Source: Brachyhypopomus gauderio (taxonomy: Eukaryota; Chordata; Actinopteri; Gymnotiformes; Hypopomidae). From it: 64,000 nt of DNA. The notes under the pieces are model-generated. The model ran no database searches. It was not told the origin of the DNA and saw nothing but the letters and a program-made list of their open reading frames with translations. Position numbers and translations under genes: made by a program. Shown here one piece after another: positions 1 to 11,271 of the stretch (within the stretch, counting starts at the first letter, position 1; each line of letters begins with the position of its first letter). The stretch spans positions 310,001 to 374,000 of the forward strand of contig NW_027506917.1 in the NCBI RefSeq assembly GCF_052324685.1, read 5' to 3'.

Positions 1-363
1 TCTCCCCAAGTTCTCACATGTGACTCCTCTGCTACGCTCTCTTCACTGGCTTCCAGTAGCGGCACGCATCAGATATAAAACCTTGATGCTTGCTTACAAA
101 GCCAAAAATGGACTGGCCCCTCCCTACATGATGTCCATGGTCAAAAGCCGATCCGTACAGCGAATACTCAGAAACTCAAGATGGCTCGACTTGAAACTCC
201 ATGCTTAAAGTCTCATGGAAGACAAAGCTCCAGACTATTCTCCGTCCTGGCTCCAAGATGGTGGAACAATATTCCATAAGCTGCTAGGACTGCAGAGTCT
301 ATTGCTATCTTCAAGCGTAGACTGAAGACCCACCTGTTTGTTGAGTTCTTACCAGAGCACTAA
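1..363 (+). mobile_element. LINE 3' end (L2/CR1-like reverse transcriptase C-terminus), copy 1
   Basis: The translation from base 20 contains the motif SLHWLPVAARIRYKTLMLAY followed by a KAKNGLAPPY segment, the usual tail of fish L2/CR1-type LINE reverse transcriptases. After a frame change it reads into a typical SVLAPRWWN ... FKRRLKTHLF ending at a stop near 362. The fragment is 5'-truncated by the window edge and frameshifted, so it is not active. The same family occurs at 42,490-42,914 and, on the minus strand, at 30,430-30,960. The exact clade is inferred from motif style alone. Confidence 0.75.
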
Positions 364-530
364 CTCAGCTGATACCACTTGAGGTTGTTCTTTAAATGGT
401 ATGTCTGTCGATGGTTATTTGTGCTTCTTGGCAAATGTCTAACTTACAAAAACACTAGATAATGACATGGACTCCTGTAGTTTAGTAGTAGTCTGACTCA
501 ATGGTATCTTGAATCCTGCAGTGTCTACTG

Positions 531-655
531 CAGGGGTCACCAACATTTTTGAAACTGGGAGCTACTTCTTGAATACCAATTATAGCGGAGGGCTACCAGA
601 TTGATACACATCAATGGAACGAAAGTTGTTGAGGGGGGGGTGGGGGGTCGATTGC
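531..655. mobile_element. hAT-type terminal sequence, fragment
   Basis: The stretch starts CAGGGGTCACCAACATTTTT, which has the CAGGGG-type terminal inverted repeat of many fish hAT elements. No matching opposite end or target duplication was found nearby, so only one end of a decayed element is claimed. The copy-2 equivalent begins near 43,082. Confidence 0.5.
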
Positions 656-756
656 TAAGCGGACATCCAGCTGCCAGATGCTCAGGTACCAGATCAGGAA
701 CAGAGGATTCACGTGTCTAACTGAACTGTTCAAATATGAGTGCTTAGGGAGGTGTT

Positions 757-1406
757 GTGATGCAGAGAGAAATAAACCACATTGGTCTCCCTGTTACCGT
801 GCGTAGATGTTTTGCAGATTTGCAGCAAGGCAGGCTCACTAGTCGTAGCTCTTCACAGAAGAAGAAGCTCCTGAGAGCCCTGAATGCCTGTATTTCAGTC
901 AGATGCCCTGCGTTTGGAGAGGACTACGAACAGGTTCAGTTAAACAACCTCTGAGCCATTCAGAACACATCAGAACCACATGCAGTAGTCTGCAGGAACT
1001 GCACACAACCTTCTTTATTTTCTCACTCTGTTGCTGCTGAAGTCCAGGAGCAATGCTCTTCTGATGTACTGTCTTCCACAGGATGCCCATGAGTTCCTGA
1101 TGATGTGTTTGCTTCAGCTGAAAAAGGAGGGAGAGACACTCAGGGTTTCCTCCTTCTCTTACATCTGCCCTGTTGCAAATTTTTCAGTGGTGAGCAGTCT
1201 GACATTATCCACAAACATGCAGTAGAAACTAAAGTGACTAATGACATCTTGCTACCCTGACAAGGCACTACATCAGTGACGTAGCTGAGGAGAAAGGAGA
1301 AAGCTGGTTAACATTCAATGATTCAAAGGTTTCAAAAATGAATGAGCCAGCAATCCTTAAGCGCAGGGCAAGAACAGCCTACCTGCTCTTCTACATGCAA
1401 AGATAG
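757..1406 (+). pseudogene. USP37-like ubiquitin carboxyl-terminal hydrolase pseudogene, copy 1
   Basis: Three separated pieces look like a USP37-family deubiquitinase. The first, near 757-945, contains KKKLLRALNACIS and PAFGEDYEQ. The second, near 1,075-1,130, reads QDAHEFLMMCLLQLKKEGE, a USP signature. The third, near 1,263-1,406, reads RHYISDVAEEKGESWLTFND and ends in YLLFYMQR plus stop, matching the His-box and C-terminal tail of the family. The Cys box (GNTCxMN) is eroded, the middle of the catalytic domain is missing, and the pieces lie in different frames, so it cannot be an enzyme. No introns are seen between the pieces, so it may be a degraded retrocopy. Family assignment is by motif recall. 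Confidence 0.6.
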
Positions 1407-2226
1407 GAGCTCACCTTCTCACTGAGGTATAGTAGGGGCAGTATCCCCCTAAACCCAACTCCATGCCAGGTCCAAGTGAAGATGACTGAAATGATGACTG
1501 ACAGAATTTCCAGCATCCTGTCCTCTAAGCCCTGTTTGTCCTTTCAACCCCATTACCATCTTCAACCCCGTTACCCTAGTCTCAACCCTGTCACACCTAC
1601 ATTTTAATACATAATTTTAAAAAAATGCATTGAAAAGTAATTTAATGTTTGTTGACTTCTGTCTAAAATGTTGAGTTATTATAAGCTTATTGATTTTTGT
1701 GAAGATTCTTTAGTTGAACCACACTTTTAATGAAAAATGACAAGAGCGCTTTCATGAAAAGGGACATTTCAGACTTTAGTATTGCAAAAAAGTGAGATTC
1801 TATATCATTTTTGTATTCACAGTTATTGAATTAGTGTTGAGGATATCTGATGAATATGAAAATATTGATTTCTTCAGAAATGCATTTTATGATCATATTC
1901 AGAGAGCTTCCACTGTGTACGTAATGGGGTTGAAGAAAAACATTGCCCAGATCTTGAAAAAATGACCAATAATAATAAAGAGCTAATGCCTGAGATGAGG
2001 AAATATGATTTTCTGATTGGTAAAAATATCCTTAATGCTGTGATGTATACAGAGAAATTATACATTTAAGCAAAAAATTTGAAAATGTCAAAGTCCAATT
2101 TGAACCATTATAGTGGAGTGACCCAGGTGTGTCGGAGTCCTGCCAAGCACTTAACGATTCGGTGAACGAATCTTTTGAAGGAATCTATTTAGTGAACTGA
2201 TTCTAATGATTCAGTTCATCTAAAAC
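1407..2226. other. Intergenic, no gene recognised
   Basis: AT-rich sequence. A short open stretch at 1,840-1,965 carries no recognised motif. At 2,150-2,220 there is a fish-repeat-like palindromic segment with GATTCGGTGAACGAATC. The copy-2 equivalent is 43,958-44,777. Confidence 0.5.
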
Positions 2227-2945
2227 ACATATGTCAAAGTCAAGGCCCGCGAGGGTCCGCGCGGCGAAAATGACGTAATCGCAGTGGCTCTGCCTGTGCG
2301 CGAGGGTCTCGCGTGCTGTCGATTCTCGAGGTCGGGCACATCTCGAATTTTGTAACTTTGCGCGCGCCACGCCTCAACGCAATGAACAAAGTCATGTTTG
2401 CAGGGTTCATACACCTTTATAAGGTGGAATTAAAGCACTTGTACGTCACTTTAAAGGTCCATTTCAATATTTCCCAGCACGTTAAACTTAATTAAGTTAA
2501 ATATTTATACATATACTCGAAATGGTTCGAAATAATTCGCTTTTTATCACATTATTTAATGGTTGTTTTTTATTTTCAAAACGCTCAATCTTAACGTCTT
2601 CATGATCTCTCATGTTTCGTCCTGGAATTACAAGAGGCTCGTATTTGTTAACGTAACGTAATACAGCAATTTGTTGTGAAACGAAGTAGTTACAATTTCA
2701 AGCATTTTCAAGTACTTTAGCCTAAATTCCAGCACTTTTCAAACCTGCAACACAAAGCAACATTAAAATTCGGAGTCGCGCACTATGGTCACTCGCGAAA
2801 GTATAAACCTAAATCAGCAGTCAAAGCAGACATCAACGTTCAGCTATCCCCCTCCTCAAAAATGGCTAAACGTAAGGTGGACACTGAGAACAGGGGTTTC
2901 AAGCCAGGTTGGAGGCAGAGTACATGTACTGCGATACTGAGAAAT
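2227..2945 (+). mobile_element. Non-autonomous hAT remnant with transposase N-terminus, copy 1
   Basis: The left part resembles fish hAT ends (TATGTCAAAGTCAAGGCCCG). A GC-rich block at 2,250-2,480 is closely similar to 14,670-14,900 inside the complete hAT of copy 1. Near 2,862 a start codon opens MAKRKVDTENRGF, the typical beginning of ZBED/GTF2IRD2-like hAT transposases, and then decays. This is a dead derivative of an autonomous hAT. No target duplication could be assigned. The copy-2 equivalent is 44,778-45,496. Confidence 0.6.
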
Positions 2946-3435
2946 GTTCATAAGAAAGGCCTGTGATTATATTTTGTTGATTTACTACCCCCTTGTGGTC
3001 GGATTTGAGTTAGGTTTCGTTTTGCTGAAAGTCAGTCAGTCGAGCATGATTGCCTGTAGCACGGCAGAGAGACAGTGTTTCCAGCATTTTTAAACCTGCA
3101 CCTGAGTGAGTGAGAAGACAACATGTTAAAAACACACACACACAAAATACCTCTGACACTATCAGATGTAAAGCCCCACCTTGATGAAGTAGCTGGTTCA
3201 AAGCACAAGCTGGGACATGAATAACATTGTAAAGTTTCAGGCATCACCTGTTACAGGGAGCAGGAAAAGCCAACCAACACTTGGGTTCATTGCACAATAT
3301 CACCATCAGCACACAATATTGCACAATGATAATAAAGATTTTACAGTAGTCTACTAACTACAGTCACAGCTAAATTAAGAATACACCATACATAATAAAC
3401 ATACAAGATTCGGTTATATTTGAGTGTAGTGGAAA
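2946..3435. other. Intergenic, no gene recognised
   Basis: It contains a short CA repeat at 3,132-3,147 and otherwise unremarkable AT-rich sequence. Confidence 0.5.
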
Positions 3436-3760
3436 TTCCCCCAAATGCTCATGATACAACCAAACAGACAGCCTGCCTGCACAAGCACATAAAGGAACAC
3501 ACACTCAGCAGCAAGGAGCTGTTCAAGTGGGACACGTGCAGGAAGGGGTTCCTCTAGTAAAGATGGAACTGAACCTGAAGCTGCCATTCTGCAACGCCAC
3601 GGGCAGACCTTCGACAAGGGGGAGGAGCCGTCTTCCTGCCCATCATGCCTCTTCCTCTGAGACCCTGCTGATACACAAGGGTTTGCAGATCCACACTGAA
3701 ATCCTTCAAGAAAAGTGGTGAATGACCGGCACACGTGGATTCTTTGCATTTTTTAATCAT
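3436..3760 (+). other. Possible degenerate C2H2 zinc-finger fragment
   Basis: One plus-strand frame reads ACLHKHIKEHTLSSKELFKW followed by DTCRKGFL and a stop. This has the spacing flavour of a decayed C2H2 finger and linker. A second frame further on reads EEPSSCPSC. No complete Cys2His2 finger is present, and the same stretch is open on the minus strand, so the assignment is weak. Copy 2 repeats it at 45,987-46,311 with several substitutions. Confidence 0.25.
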
Positions 3761-5375
3761 GTTTCATTTTCCCTCATTGTTGTTTAGCCAGACATCTGCA
3801 CCCTGAAGGAAGAACCAACCAAGCTTGAGTGGTGGGTAAACACGTTGGTGAAGACAGGATTGTATCTGCAGGATTGTACGTGACTGTTCCACTTTTCATC
3901 CTGCTCTCCTCTGTCCTGGTCCTATGGAGGCCAGTAGGGGGCGTGTGCTGTGTCTTGGAGAAAGGGTTGGGTTCCTGTACACCATCTCTACTACTGCATC
4001 TGAGTCTTCTGCCTGAACAGAGCTCATCTTGGTTGGCTGTATGGGTTTTTGTTTTGATGCTTAACTCCTCAACCCTGCTTACCTACAACTAAAGATGGAA
4101 ATAGGTGCAGATGAAGGACTAATGTGCATAATATGTAATAGTTTTGGTTAAGGTTTAAATAAAGGTTAAGGGAACTCACTTATCCAATAGCTCACTGTAG
4201 GTTACGGGATATAACTAACCAACTTCACAAAGTTCCTTGCTATAAACAGTAGCCTGCTTTGTCAGAGGTTTACTATACAGCTACAGTTACTAAGGGGTTG
4301 GCATATAAAACGTATGCAACAGATTAAGTATTTTATAGGGAATAGGTGTTATTATACATTTACCTTTATCTGATACTTATTAGGAGTTAATCTGGCCTGC
4401 TATGGATATAACTAAGAAAAGTTGGTTAAGCAATTAACTAGATTTATCTATTAACAACTAGATTAATTTATTATCAAACAGTACTATTCTAAATCAATGT
4501 ATGAAAAGGTAGTTATTCTCATGGAAACAGTTATACAGACCAGTGCAGGGTGTCTCAATGTGCAAGAAAGCAGAGGGGAAGAGAGGAAAACAGAAGAGAC
4601 CCTACACCAAACTCCTCTTCCTTTAACACCCAGCGCATATCAAAGGAACCGCAGTTATCAACAACAGGTTAATCTGTGGGAATTTGTTTGATGATATAAC
4701 CAACATAGTACATTTACACACAGGACCCCCACCTCTGTGTCTCTACCTTCTTTCTGAACTGAAGACGTAGTCTTTCCCACTACACAACATGCTGCAAAAT
4801 GAGTCCAAGCAAGCCTGGCAAATACACAGATAAACCAAAACACAAACGGTCAGTTTTAGCCCATTTCAATGGGGACTCCTTGAGTCACACTTCCCCCACT
4901 ATGCCTATGTATGACCTCCAGGGAAAGACCACCCTCTGTTACCACTCATGGTTTAACACATCAAATCCTGCATCCCGCACAGAAACATAACATTCTGACA
5001 CTTCTGCATGGCCTTGATCTGTTCGCCCTGTGAGTGACCGGCAGACAAGGCACAGGGTCTGGTTCAGGCAGGGTGTCAAGAAGTAGCATGTGTTTATTTA
5101 ATCCCCATGTAGAGGCAAGAAAACTATTTACAGAAAAAAACCAAGACATAAAAAACCCAAAATGTGATAGTTCACAAGTTCCTCACATCAATTGTCACAC
5201 TGCACAGTTCAAGCGTCAAGATCATTTCTTACTTTCAGCATTACATACTCTCCCACCAAAAACCTGCTCAAACAATTCTCATCAGGCCTTTTATAGTGCT
5301 ACACAGGAAGTGGTGTGATGTCACTTCCTGGATTTTTGGTGGTAAAACCCAACCCATAAAAGCACTCTACACATA
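3761..5375. other. Intergenic, no gene recognised
   Basis: A short exon-like open stretch (PDICTLKEEPTKLEWWVN) follows a pyrimidine-AG near 3,787, but no partner exon is seen. The rest is AT-rich sequence without recognised motifs. The copy-2 equivalent is 46,330-47,926. Confidence 0.45.
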
Positions 5376-5628
5376 GTTGCCAGGTTCGCAGTTTTCACGC
5401 CAAATTGGGCTGGTTTGAAAATCCAGCCGCAGGTAAAAATTCTGGGGTTGCTGGGTGCAGTTTTTTGGGCAGGAGTTACAAATCAAAACTAAGAATCGAT
5501 CCCGATATAATAGTCAATTTTAGTTTAGGCCCTTCAGAAGCCTAAACTAGCCCAAACCCTAAAGTTATTGACTGAAGGGCGGGTTTTACACTGAATTTGT
5601 GTAGGATATTTTTGTAGGACCTGGCAAC
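5376..5628. mobile_element. Short inverted-repeat element (MITE), copy 1
   Basis: The element begins GTTGCCAGGT and ends ACCTGGCAAC, a perfect 10-bp terminal inverted repeat 253 bp apart. The interior has no coding capacity and contains a second inverted pair (TTTAGTTTAGGCCCTTCAG and CTGAAGCC-type sequence near 5,519-5,545). The superfamily is not determined because no clear target duplication is visible. Confidence 0.6.
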
Positions 5629-7070
5629 CCTGACTCTACAGAACCCAATCTGTTTTCTCAACAAAACAACATGGCTGCCTTTCTCTGCATACCAGTCACC
5701 GGTATTGCTCAAATAAAATGAACATTTTTCATTACATACATTATATAACCTTTCCTTTTTTCTGTGCAGGTTCTCCCTTGGTAAGCTGATTAATATTACT
5801 CAATAAAAAGTAAATTGCATCCTATGTGTCTTCATTTAGTTATTAACTTACATAATGAAATCAATGTCAATACTTATGTTGTGTACATTGTGGTGAAGGG
5901 TAGCTCCATCACACGCCCCATTTGGGTGCCAGCAGGTTTCGTGCTTATGAGATTGTAGGTCAATGTCTAGGAAATGACCTGCAGAAGCTTCTTTTGTCAG
6001 GTTCTCAACAGCTTACTGGTCACCTGGAGAGGTGCAGCTACGGTGGTCTTATTTTATCCATGATTCTTTGGGTTTACAGTATGTCCTCTGAAAGAATGTT
6101 TTGAACACATCCAGCATTTGGCAAGGAACATTGTAGGAGTCCTCCACCTAGAAATAATGAAATCAGAGCTGGCTGAAATTATGCTGGCTGCTCCTGACTA
6201 GTTAGTTGATGTTTTGTTTTTTGTGTTTATAGGTGACGTATTCCTTGAAACTTCTTACCTCAAGTCTGAAACGGCATGTTTTAGAAGTGGATGCTAGTTT
6301 TGCCTGCAATTTCCTCTTCTTTTCCACTGTACACAGTGTGGCATGTACTCATGTATTTAACCATTTAAATACATTTCTGCCCATATCAGAGTTGGCCTCA
6401 GTGGGAATATGCAGATATGTGGCCAGTTGGTCTTTTGCTGGTGAACCTACATCAGCATGTTCTATCTAGAGCCTTTCTCTGGCATATCTCTGCAAGGCAT
6501 CATGGGTATATGAGGCCAGAGAAGCTTCTAGAGTTCTTTGTCATTGTAATCATGATCAAAGTTCCACAGCAAGCAAAAATTATCATTTGAGTAACCTGAT
6601 TTTTAATTTTTACAAATTGATTGTCTTATGCACATAGTTGATTAGGGAAATTAAAGAGAGGGTCACAAACTATAGTGGATGATTTCTGATAAATTGATGT
6701 CCTAATTCAGCCTATTTGACATGAGTGCTTTAATTCGCCTAAATGCATTATGAACCTAAAATAGATTTATGAGGAAATGGTACAGTGCAATCTGTGCAAA
6801 CTTACTGTGATGATAGTTAAGGGTTCATACTCTCATGCAGCAGTCTTTTGGAATTATGGGAGATTTCTGAGAAACTGATAACCAATTTCTGATAAATTTA
6901 TCTCCAAGCCCTAAGAACATATTAAGACTTCAATGTGGATTTTTGAAAAATGGTACAGCAGAATCTGTCTACATTTGCACCGGGGGATAAACAAAGACTA
7001 CCCACTCTTGGGTGGTAGTAGAATTTTTTTGGCATCATGGGAAAATTCAGACAAATAGGAAACCACAGTC
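5629..7070. other. Intergenic, no gene recognised
   Basis: There are exon-like open stretches at 5,922-6,104 and 6,233-6,469, the latter preceded by a plausible acceptor (TTTATAG before GTGACG). No domain is recognised. The sequence is preserved in copy 2 at 48,180-49,628. Confidence 0.4.
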
Positions 7071-7071
7071 T

Positions 7072-7226
<155 letters not shown>

Positions 7227-7243
7227 TATTATTATGTATATAC

Positions 7244-7520
7244 AGGGCAGTCATGGCCTGGTGGTAGGGAACTGGTCTTGTGACCGGAGGGTCGTGGGTT
7301 CGATTTACAGACCTGAGGCCATGACTGAGGTGCCCTTGAGCAAGGCACCTAACCCCAACTGCTCCCCGGACTAGGGCTGCTCACTGCTCTGGGCACATGT
7401 GATCCACAGCCCCCTAGTAATAACTAGTGTGTGTGTGTGTTCTAACTGCACAGATGGGTAAAATGCAGAGGACAAATTTCGATTGCGGTGAAAAATCACA
7501 ATTGACAAAATATGGCACAA
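7244..7520 (+). mobile_element. tRNA-derived SINE, copy 1
   Basis: Pol III promoter boxes are visible: an A-box-like TGGCCTGGTGGTAGGG near 7,254 and a B-box GGGTTCGATTT near 7,296. The conserved fish SINE body follows (TGAGGTGCCCTTGAGCAAGG near 7,327) and a 3' part with GCAGAGGACAAATTTCGATT. It is a retroposed tRNA-like sequence, not a functional tRNA gene. The copy-2 equivalent is 49,853-50,150. Confidence 0.8.
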
Positions 7521-7566
7521 TTACATTTTTATTTACATTTTATATATAATGTATGTATATGTACAT

Positions 7567-9201
7567 ACAACAAATATGTGACTATGACGGACTTGTATAC
7601 AAAATGGGTTGTTGCTGAGCCTCTGCAATCTAAGATCACAAGTGAAGTGTCAGCTGCAATCATTAAGAAGCTGTACTTGTTCGGCATGGTCAAGAAAATT
7701 ATTACTGACCAGGGAAGAGAGTTTGTTAATGAGGTTAATATTCAGTATAACTTAACTTTTATATTATCATATTTACCATATCACATTTTACATTTACATT
7801 TTTACTTTGATATTTACACAGCTGAACGAGAACATATTTGCAGCTCGCAATGTTAAACATGCAGTTTCGAGTGCAGGTGATGAGGTGTTGATATTCCAAA
7901 ACCCTAATAAAACACACAGAAAAGACTCCCTTGCAGACCGGCATCAAGGGCCTTTTTCTGTAGATACCATCACTGCTAAAGGTGTGACAACTGTGGTGAA
8001 AGACTAAGGGACTCGTTGCTGCATTAATGTCTCACGTCTTAGGCCTTTCTACCAATTGAAAAGTTTTGTCGTCATTGGTGTTCAAGATTATTGTATATTG
8101 GGAAATTTCTACTCTTAATAATATTCCTAATTTCTCTTGTCAGACTATGGACCAACCAGTTTCATGTCGCATCAGGACCATGAATACTGGACACCTAAAA
8201 ATTATGAGCATTTATATGCTTTCTCTGTGGAGAAATGGGAAAAATACTTGGGTCCTATTGAAGAAAAACAGTTTCATCTAAACTCGTCATGTGAACTTCG
8301 CTTCCTCACATTATTTAACTCTCACTCTTACACTGTCAAGCACTGTCTCTCACACTCTAAATTAAGTAACTGATTATTATTATTAATTTCAGCTGAAATA
8401 CATTTTGGACACTAGCCGTCCAGAAACAGAGCTTATCATTAAAGATGGTGATGTCTGTCTAACACGTGAGGACTTCTGGAGTCTCGGATTAAACCGATGC
8501 ATGGAATCTACTGTATATATTATATATGTTGCAGAATGTTTACTCTAAGAAAAATCTAACTAAATTGATTTTGTTTGCATTTTACTCCGTTTTGTTTTTA
8601 TAGATTGAGAATGCATGTTTTAAGCTCATCACTGCTGCTCGAAGACATGTAATCAAGAGTCAAATTATTGTTTTGTGGGTTTAATGTCCTTTTTTTGTAT
8701 GGGTATTTTTATAGAGTTCCTAATTATTCTTAAATAGGGCAAAGATGTTCACATTGTGGACATGTATGTCATTCCCACGTGGAAGACATCAGATGTGGAC
8801 CCACTGTCAAGCTTACCGGTAATATTGTTATAAGGCACTTATATAAGTCACACTCATGAATGCCCATAATTTTGTACAAAAACGAAGTAATCTTTTTATA
8901 TGTATTTCTCTACAATACCAGGACAGTCAGTGCTCCAAGGATGCTATTTTGTTTCCTGCATGGAATAGGCAAAAGGATCAGGCATATCACTTTTTGCTAT
9001 GCGTTGAGTTACAACTATTAAGATAGATATTTAGAGATTCTTTTCTGATTCTGATAGAACAAAATAATAAGTTGCCTATCTGGTCATTTTTAAATATGCC
9101 CAATGCAGGTTTTACTGGTAGCAGAGAAAGAGATCATTTTTCTAGACTCTTTACTGCCTGATGGTTTTGGAGATGAGGCCTACAGAACTAACTATATTTA
9201 G
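7567..9201 (+). pseudogene. Intron-bearing integrase plus Ulp1/C48-protease-like gene, copy 1 (Ginger-like)
   Basis: Exon 1 (to 7,733) reads DLYTKWVVAEPL ... IITDQGREFVNE, an integrase core with its first two Asp residues. Exon 2 (from 7,822) reads GDEVLIFQNPNK, HQGPFSV and, after an in-frame TAA at 8,005-8,007, VSRLRPFY, a GPY/F-type integrase tail. The core segment carrying the catalytic Glu is missing. Later exons are 8,393-8,512, 8,604-8,648, 8,738-8,818, 8,922-9,002 and 9,109-9,201. All are phase 0 with GT/AG borders, and joining the last two gives YHFLLCVLLVAEKEIIFLDS, resembling the His and Asp blocks of Ulp1/SENP proteases. The Gln and Cys blocks are absent. Known Ginger transposons pair a Gypsy-like integrase with extra protease domains, so this is inferred to be such an element or a decayed domesticated copy. 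Confidence 0.6.
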
Positions 9202-9299
9202 GTTAAGATAAAATAATATTTACTGAAGTAAAACTTAATTTACTTTATTGCCTCTATGGCTCCAGGTTTAAGTAAGAGCCTTGTTCTACGGCTCATGTC

Positions 9300-11067
9300 A
9301 TGTCTTTCTCAAAACCTGCTGTGAACAGAAAGGTTAGCCATGAGCACAGACAATATCTTGAGAAGTGGGAGATAGACTACTTTTTCGTAGAGCTCAGGGG
9401 CATCCCGACATGTCTTATATGCTCAGATAAAGTTGCTGTGCACAAGGAGTACAATATCAGACGTCATTACACAACTAAACATGCTGAGGAATATGCAAAA
9501 TATCAGGGAGAAGAGAGAAAGTGCTGTGCCGCCAAGCTTAAAACATGTCTACTGCGGTAGCAAGATTTTTTCAAGAAGGCAAGCAAAGAAAGTGATGCTG
9601 CTGTCGAAGTTAGCTGCGTGATGAGTGAGGTGATTGCTAAGGCTGGAAAGCCATTCAAAGATGGCGAGTTCATCAAAAAGTGCATGTTAAATGCAGCAAG
9701 TAGTCTGTCCAGAAAAGAAGGGGTCAGTTTAGTAACATCAGCCTTTCAGCCAACACAGTGGCAGAGCGCATTTCTGACCTGTCAGGTAACATTTACGATC
9801 AACTGCGTGAGAAAGCTAAACATTTCCATGCATACTCTGTTGCTCTTGATGAGAGCACAGACGTCACTGACACTGCGCAGCTCGCAATTTATGTCCGTGG
9901 TGTTGACGGTTGTTTTGAAGTAATGGAGGAGTTGCTCACAGTGATTCCAATGCATGGCCAGACCACTGCTCAGGAGATATTTTGGAAGATGCCATTGTGG
10001 ATGCTGGCTTGCTATGGAAGAGTTTTGCTGGAATAACCGACAGAGCACCATCAACGACAGGGAGGAAGAATGGACTCGTGGGACTTGTTCAAAGAAAACT
10101 GGAGGAAGAAGGTGTGGAAGAGGCTATTGCTCTCCATTGCATTATCCATCAGCCGGCCCTTTGCAGCAAATGCCTGAAGTTTGACAGTGTGATGTTTGAT
10201 GTTGTGAAATGCATCAACCATATCAGAACCAGGGGCTTGAAGCACCGTCAGTTCCGTTTTGGGGGAAATAGACTCATCATATGAGGATGTGCTCTAATTC
10301 ACAGAGATACGCTGGCTTAGCAGGGGAAACGTCTTGAAGAGGTTTTTTGAGTTGAGAGCAGAAGTGAAAGCCTTCATGGAGAAGGATGGGATGGCTGTTC
10401 CTGTACTTAGTGATCCCAAGTTGATCATGGACTTAGCTTTTCTGGTTGACATCACACCGGAGCTGAATGTACTGAACAAGAAGTTACAAGGCCAGGGGCA
10501 GCTTGTGAGTGCTGCCTATGACAACATCAGAGCATTCTCCACAAAACTTGGGTTGTGAAAAGCCCAGCTTTCTCAGACAAACCTCTGCCATTTCCCAGCA
10601 TGCAAGGCACTCATGGATTCAGGCACACCATTCAGTGGTGAGAAGTATGCTGATGCCATTGTAAAGCTCCAGGAAGAATTCTGATCCCTTCTCCTTCGAT
10701 GTGAAAGATGCTCCTCCTGAGCTTCAAATGGAGCTAATTGACCTGCAGTGCAATTCTGAACTCAAAGCCAAGTTCAGGGAGGTGAGTGGAAAAGCAGAGA
10801 ACCTTGGACAATTTTTAAGAGAATTGCCCCCCCACCTTCCCTGAGCTTTCCAAGATGTTCAAGCGGACCATGTGCCTTTTTGGAAGTACCTATCTCTGTG
10901 GAAAGCTCTTCTCCACCATGAACTTTAATAAGTCAAAGTTCCGGTCCAAACTTACTGATGAGCATCTTCAAGCCATACTGAGGGTCTCAGTTGCTTCTTC
11001 CCTCAAGCCAGATGTGGCTCAGCTGTGTAAGATGAAGTGCTGCCAGGTCTCTGGTAGCAAGGAGTAG
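9300..11067 (+). pseudogene. hAT transposase pseudogene (ZBED/GTF2IRD2-like), copy 1
   Basis: The start at 9,300 gives MSFSKPAVNRKVSHEHRQYL, then a BED-type finger (CLICSDKVAVHKEYNIRRHY). Central blocks include SVALDESTDVTD, RWLSRGNVLKRFF in the related copy, and a hATC dimerisation end (CGKLFSTMNFNKSKFRSKLT). The gene is dead. A TAG at 9,558-9,560 replaces a Gln codon of copy 2, an extra G near 9,722 shifts the frame, further shifts occur near 10,000 and 10,290, and about 41 bp is deleted near 10,681. A right hAT-like end (GGGGTCTCAAAATC on the minus strand) lies near 11,230-11,247. The left end is not obvious. Confidence 0.85.
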
Positions 11068-11271
11068 GAGGAAGAAAGAGGAGCCAATGTTCTGAAGAAC
11101 TGTTCATGTTCTGAATTGTTATTATTGTTAGTTAAGTTAGAGAAGATTGGATTGTTCTTTTATTGTGGAATATTTGATGCGGCCCAGCCTCACCCAGACT
11201 CTACCTCCAGCGGCCCCCAGGTACGATGATTTTGAGACCCCTACTATATATATAAAATGTATGTGTATGTA

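Noticed and set aside
3414..3749. 111-codon minus-strand frame
   Set aside because: The opposite strand shows a slightly better, though weak, zinc-finger-like reading. The minus frame has no motif or signal.
7244..7320. tRNA gene
   Set aside because: A and B boxes are present, but the body and the CCTTGAGCAAGGCACC tail mark a SINE, and no cloverleaf with a sound anticodon arm is evident.
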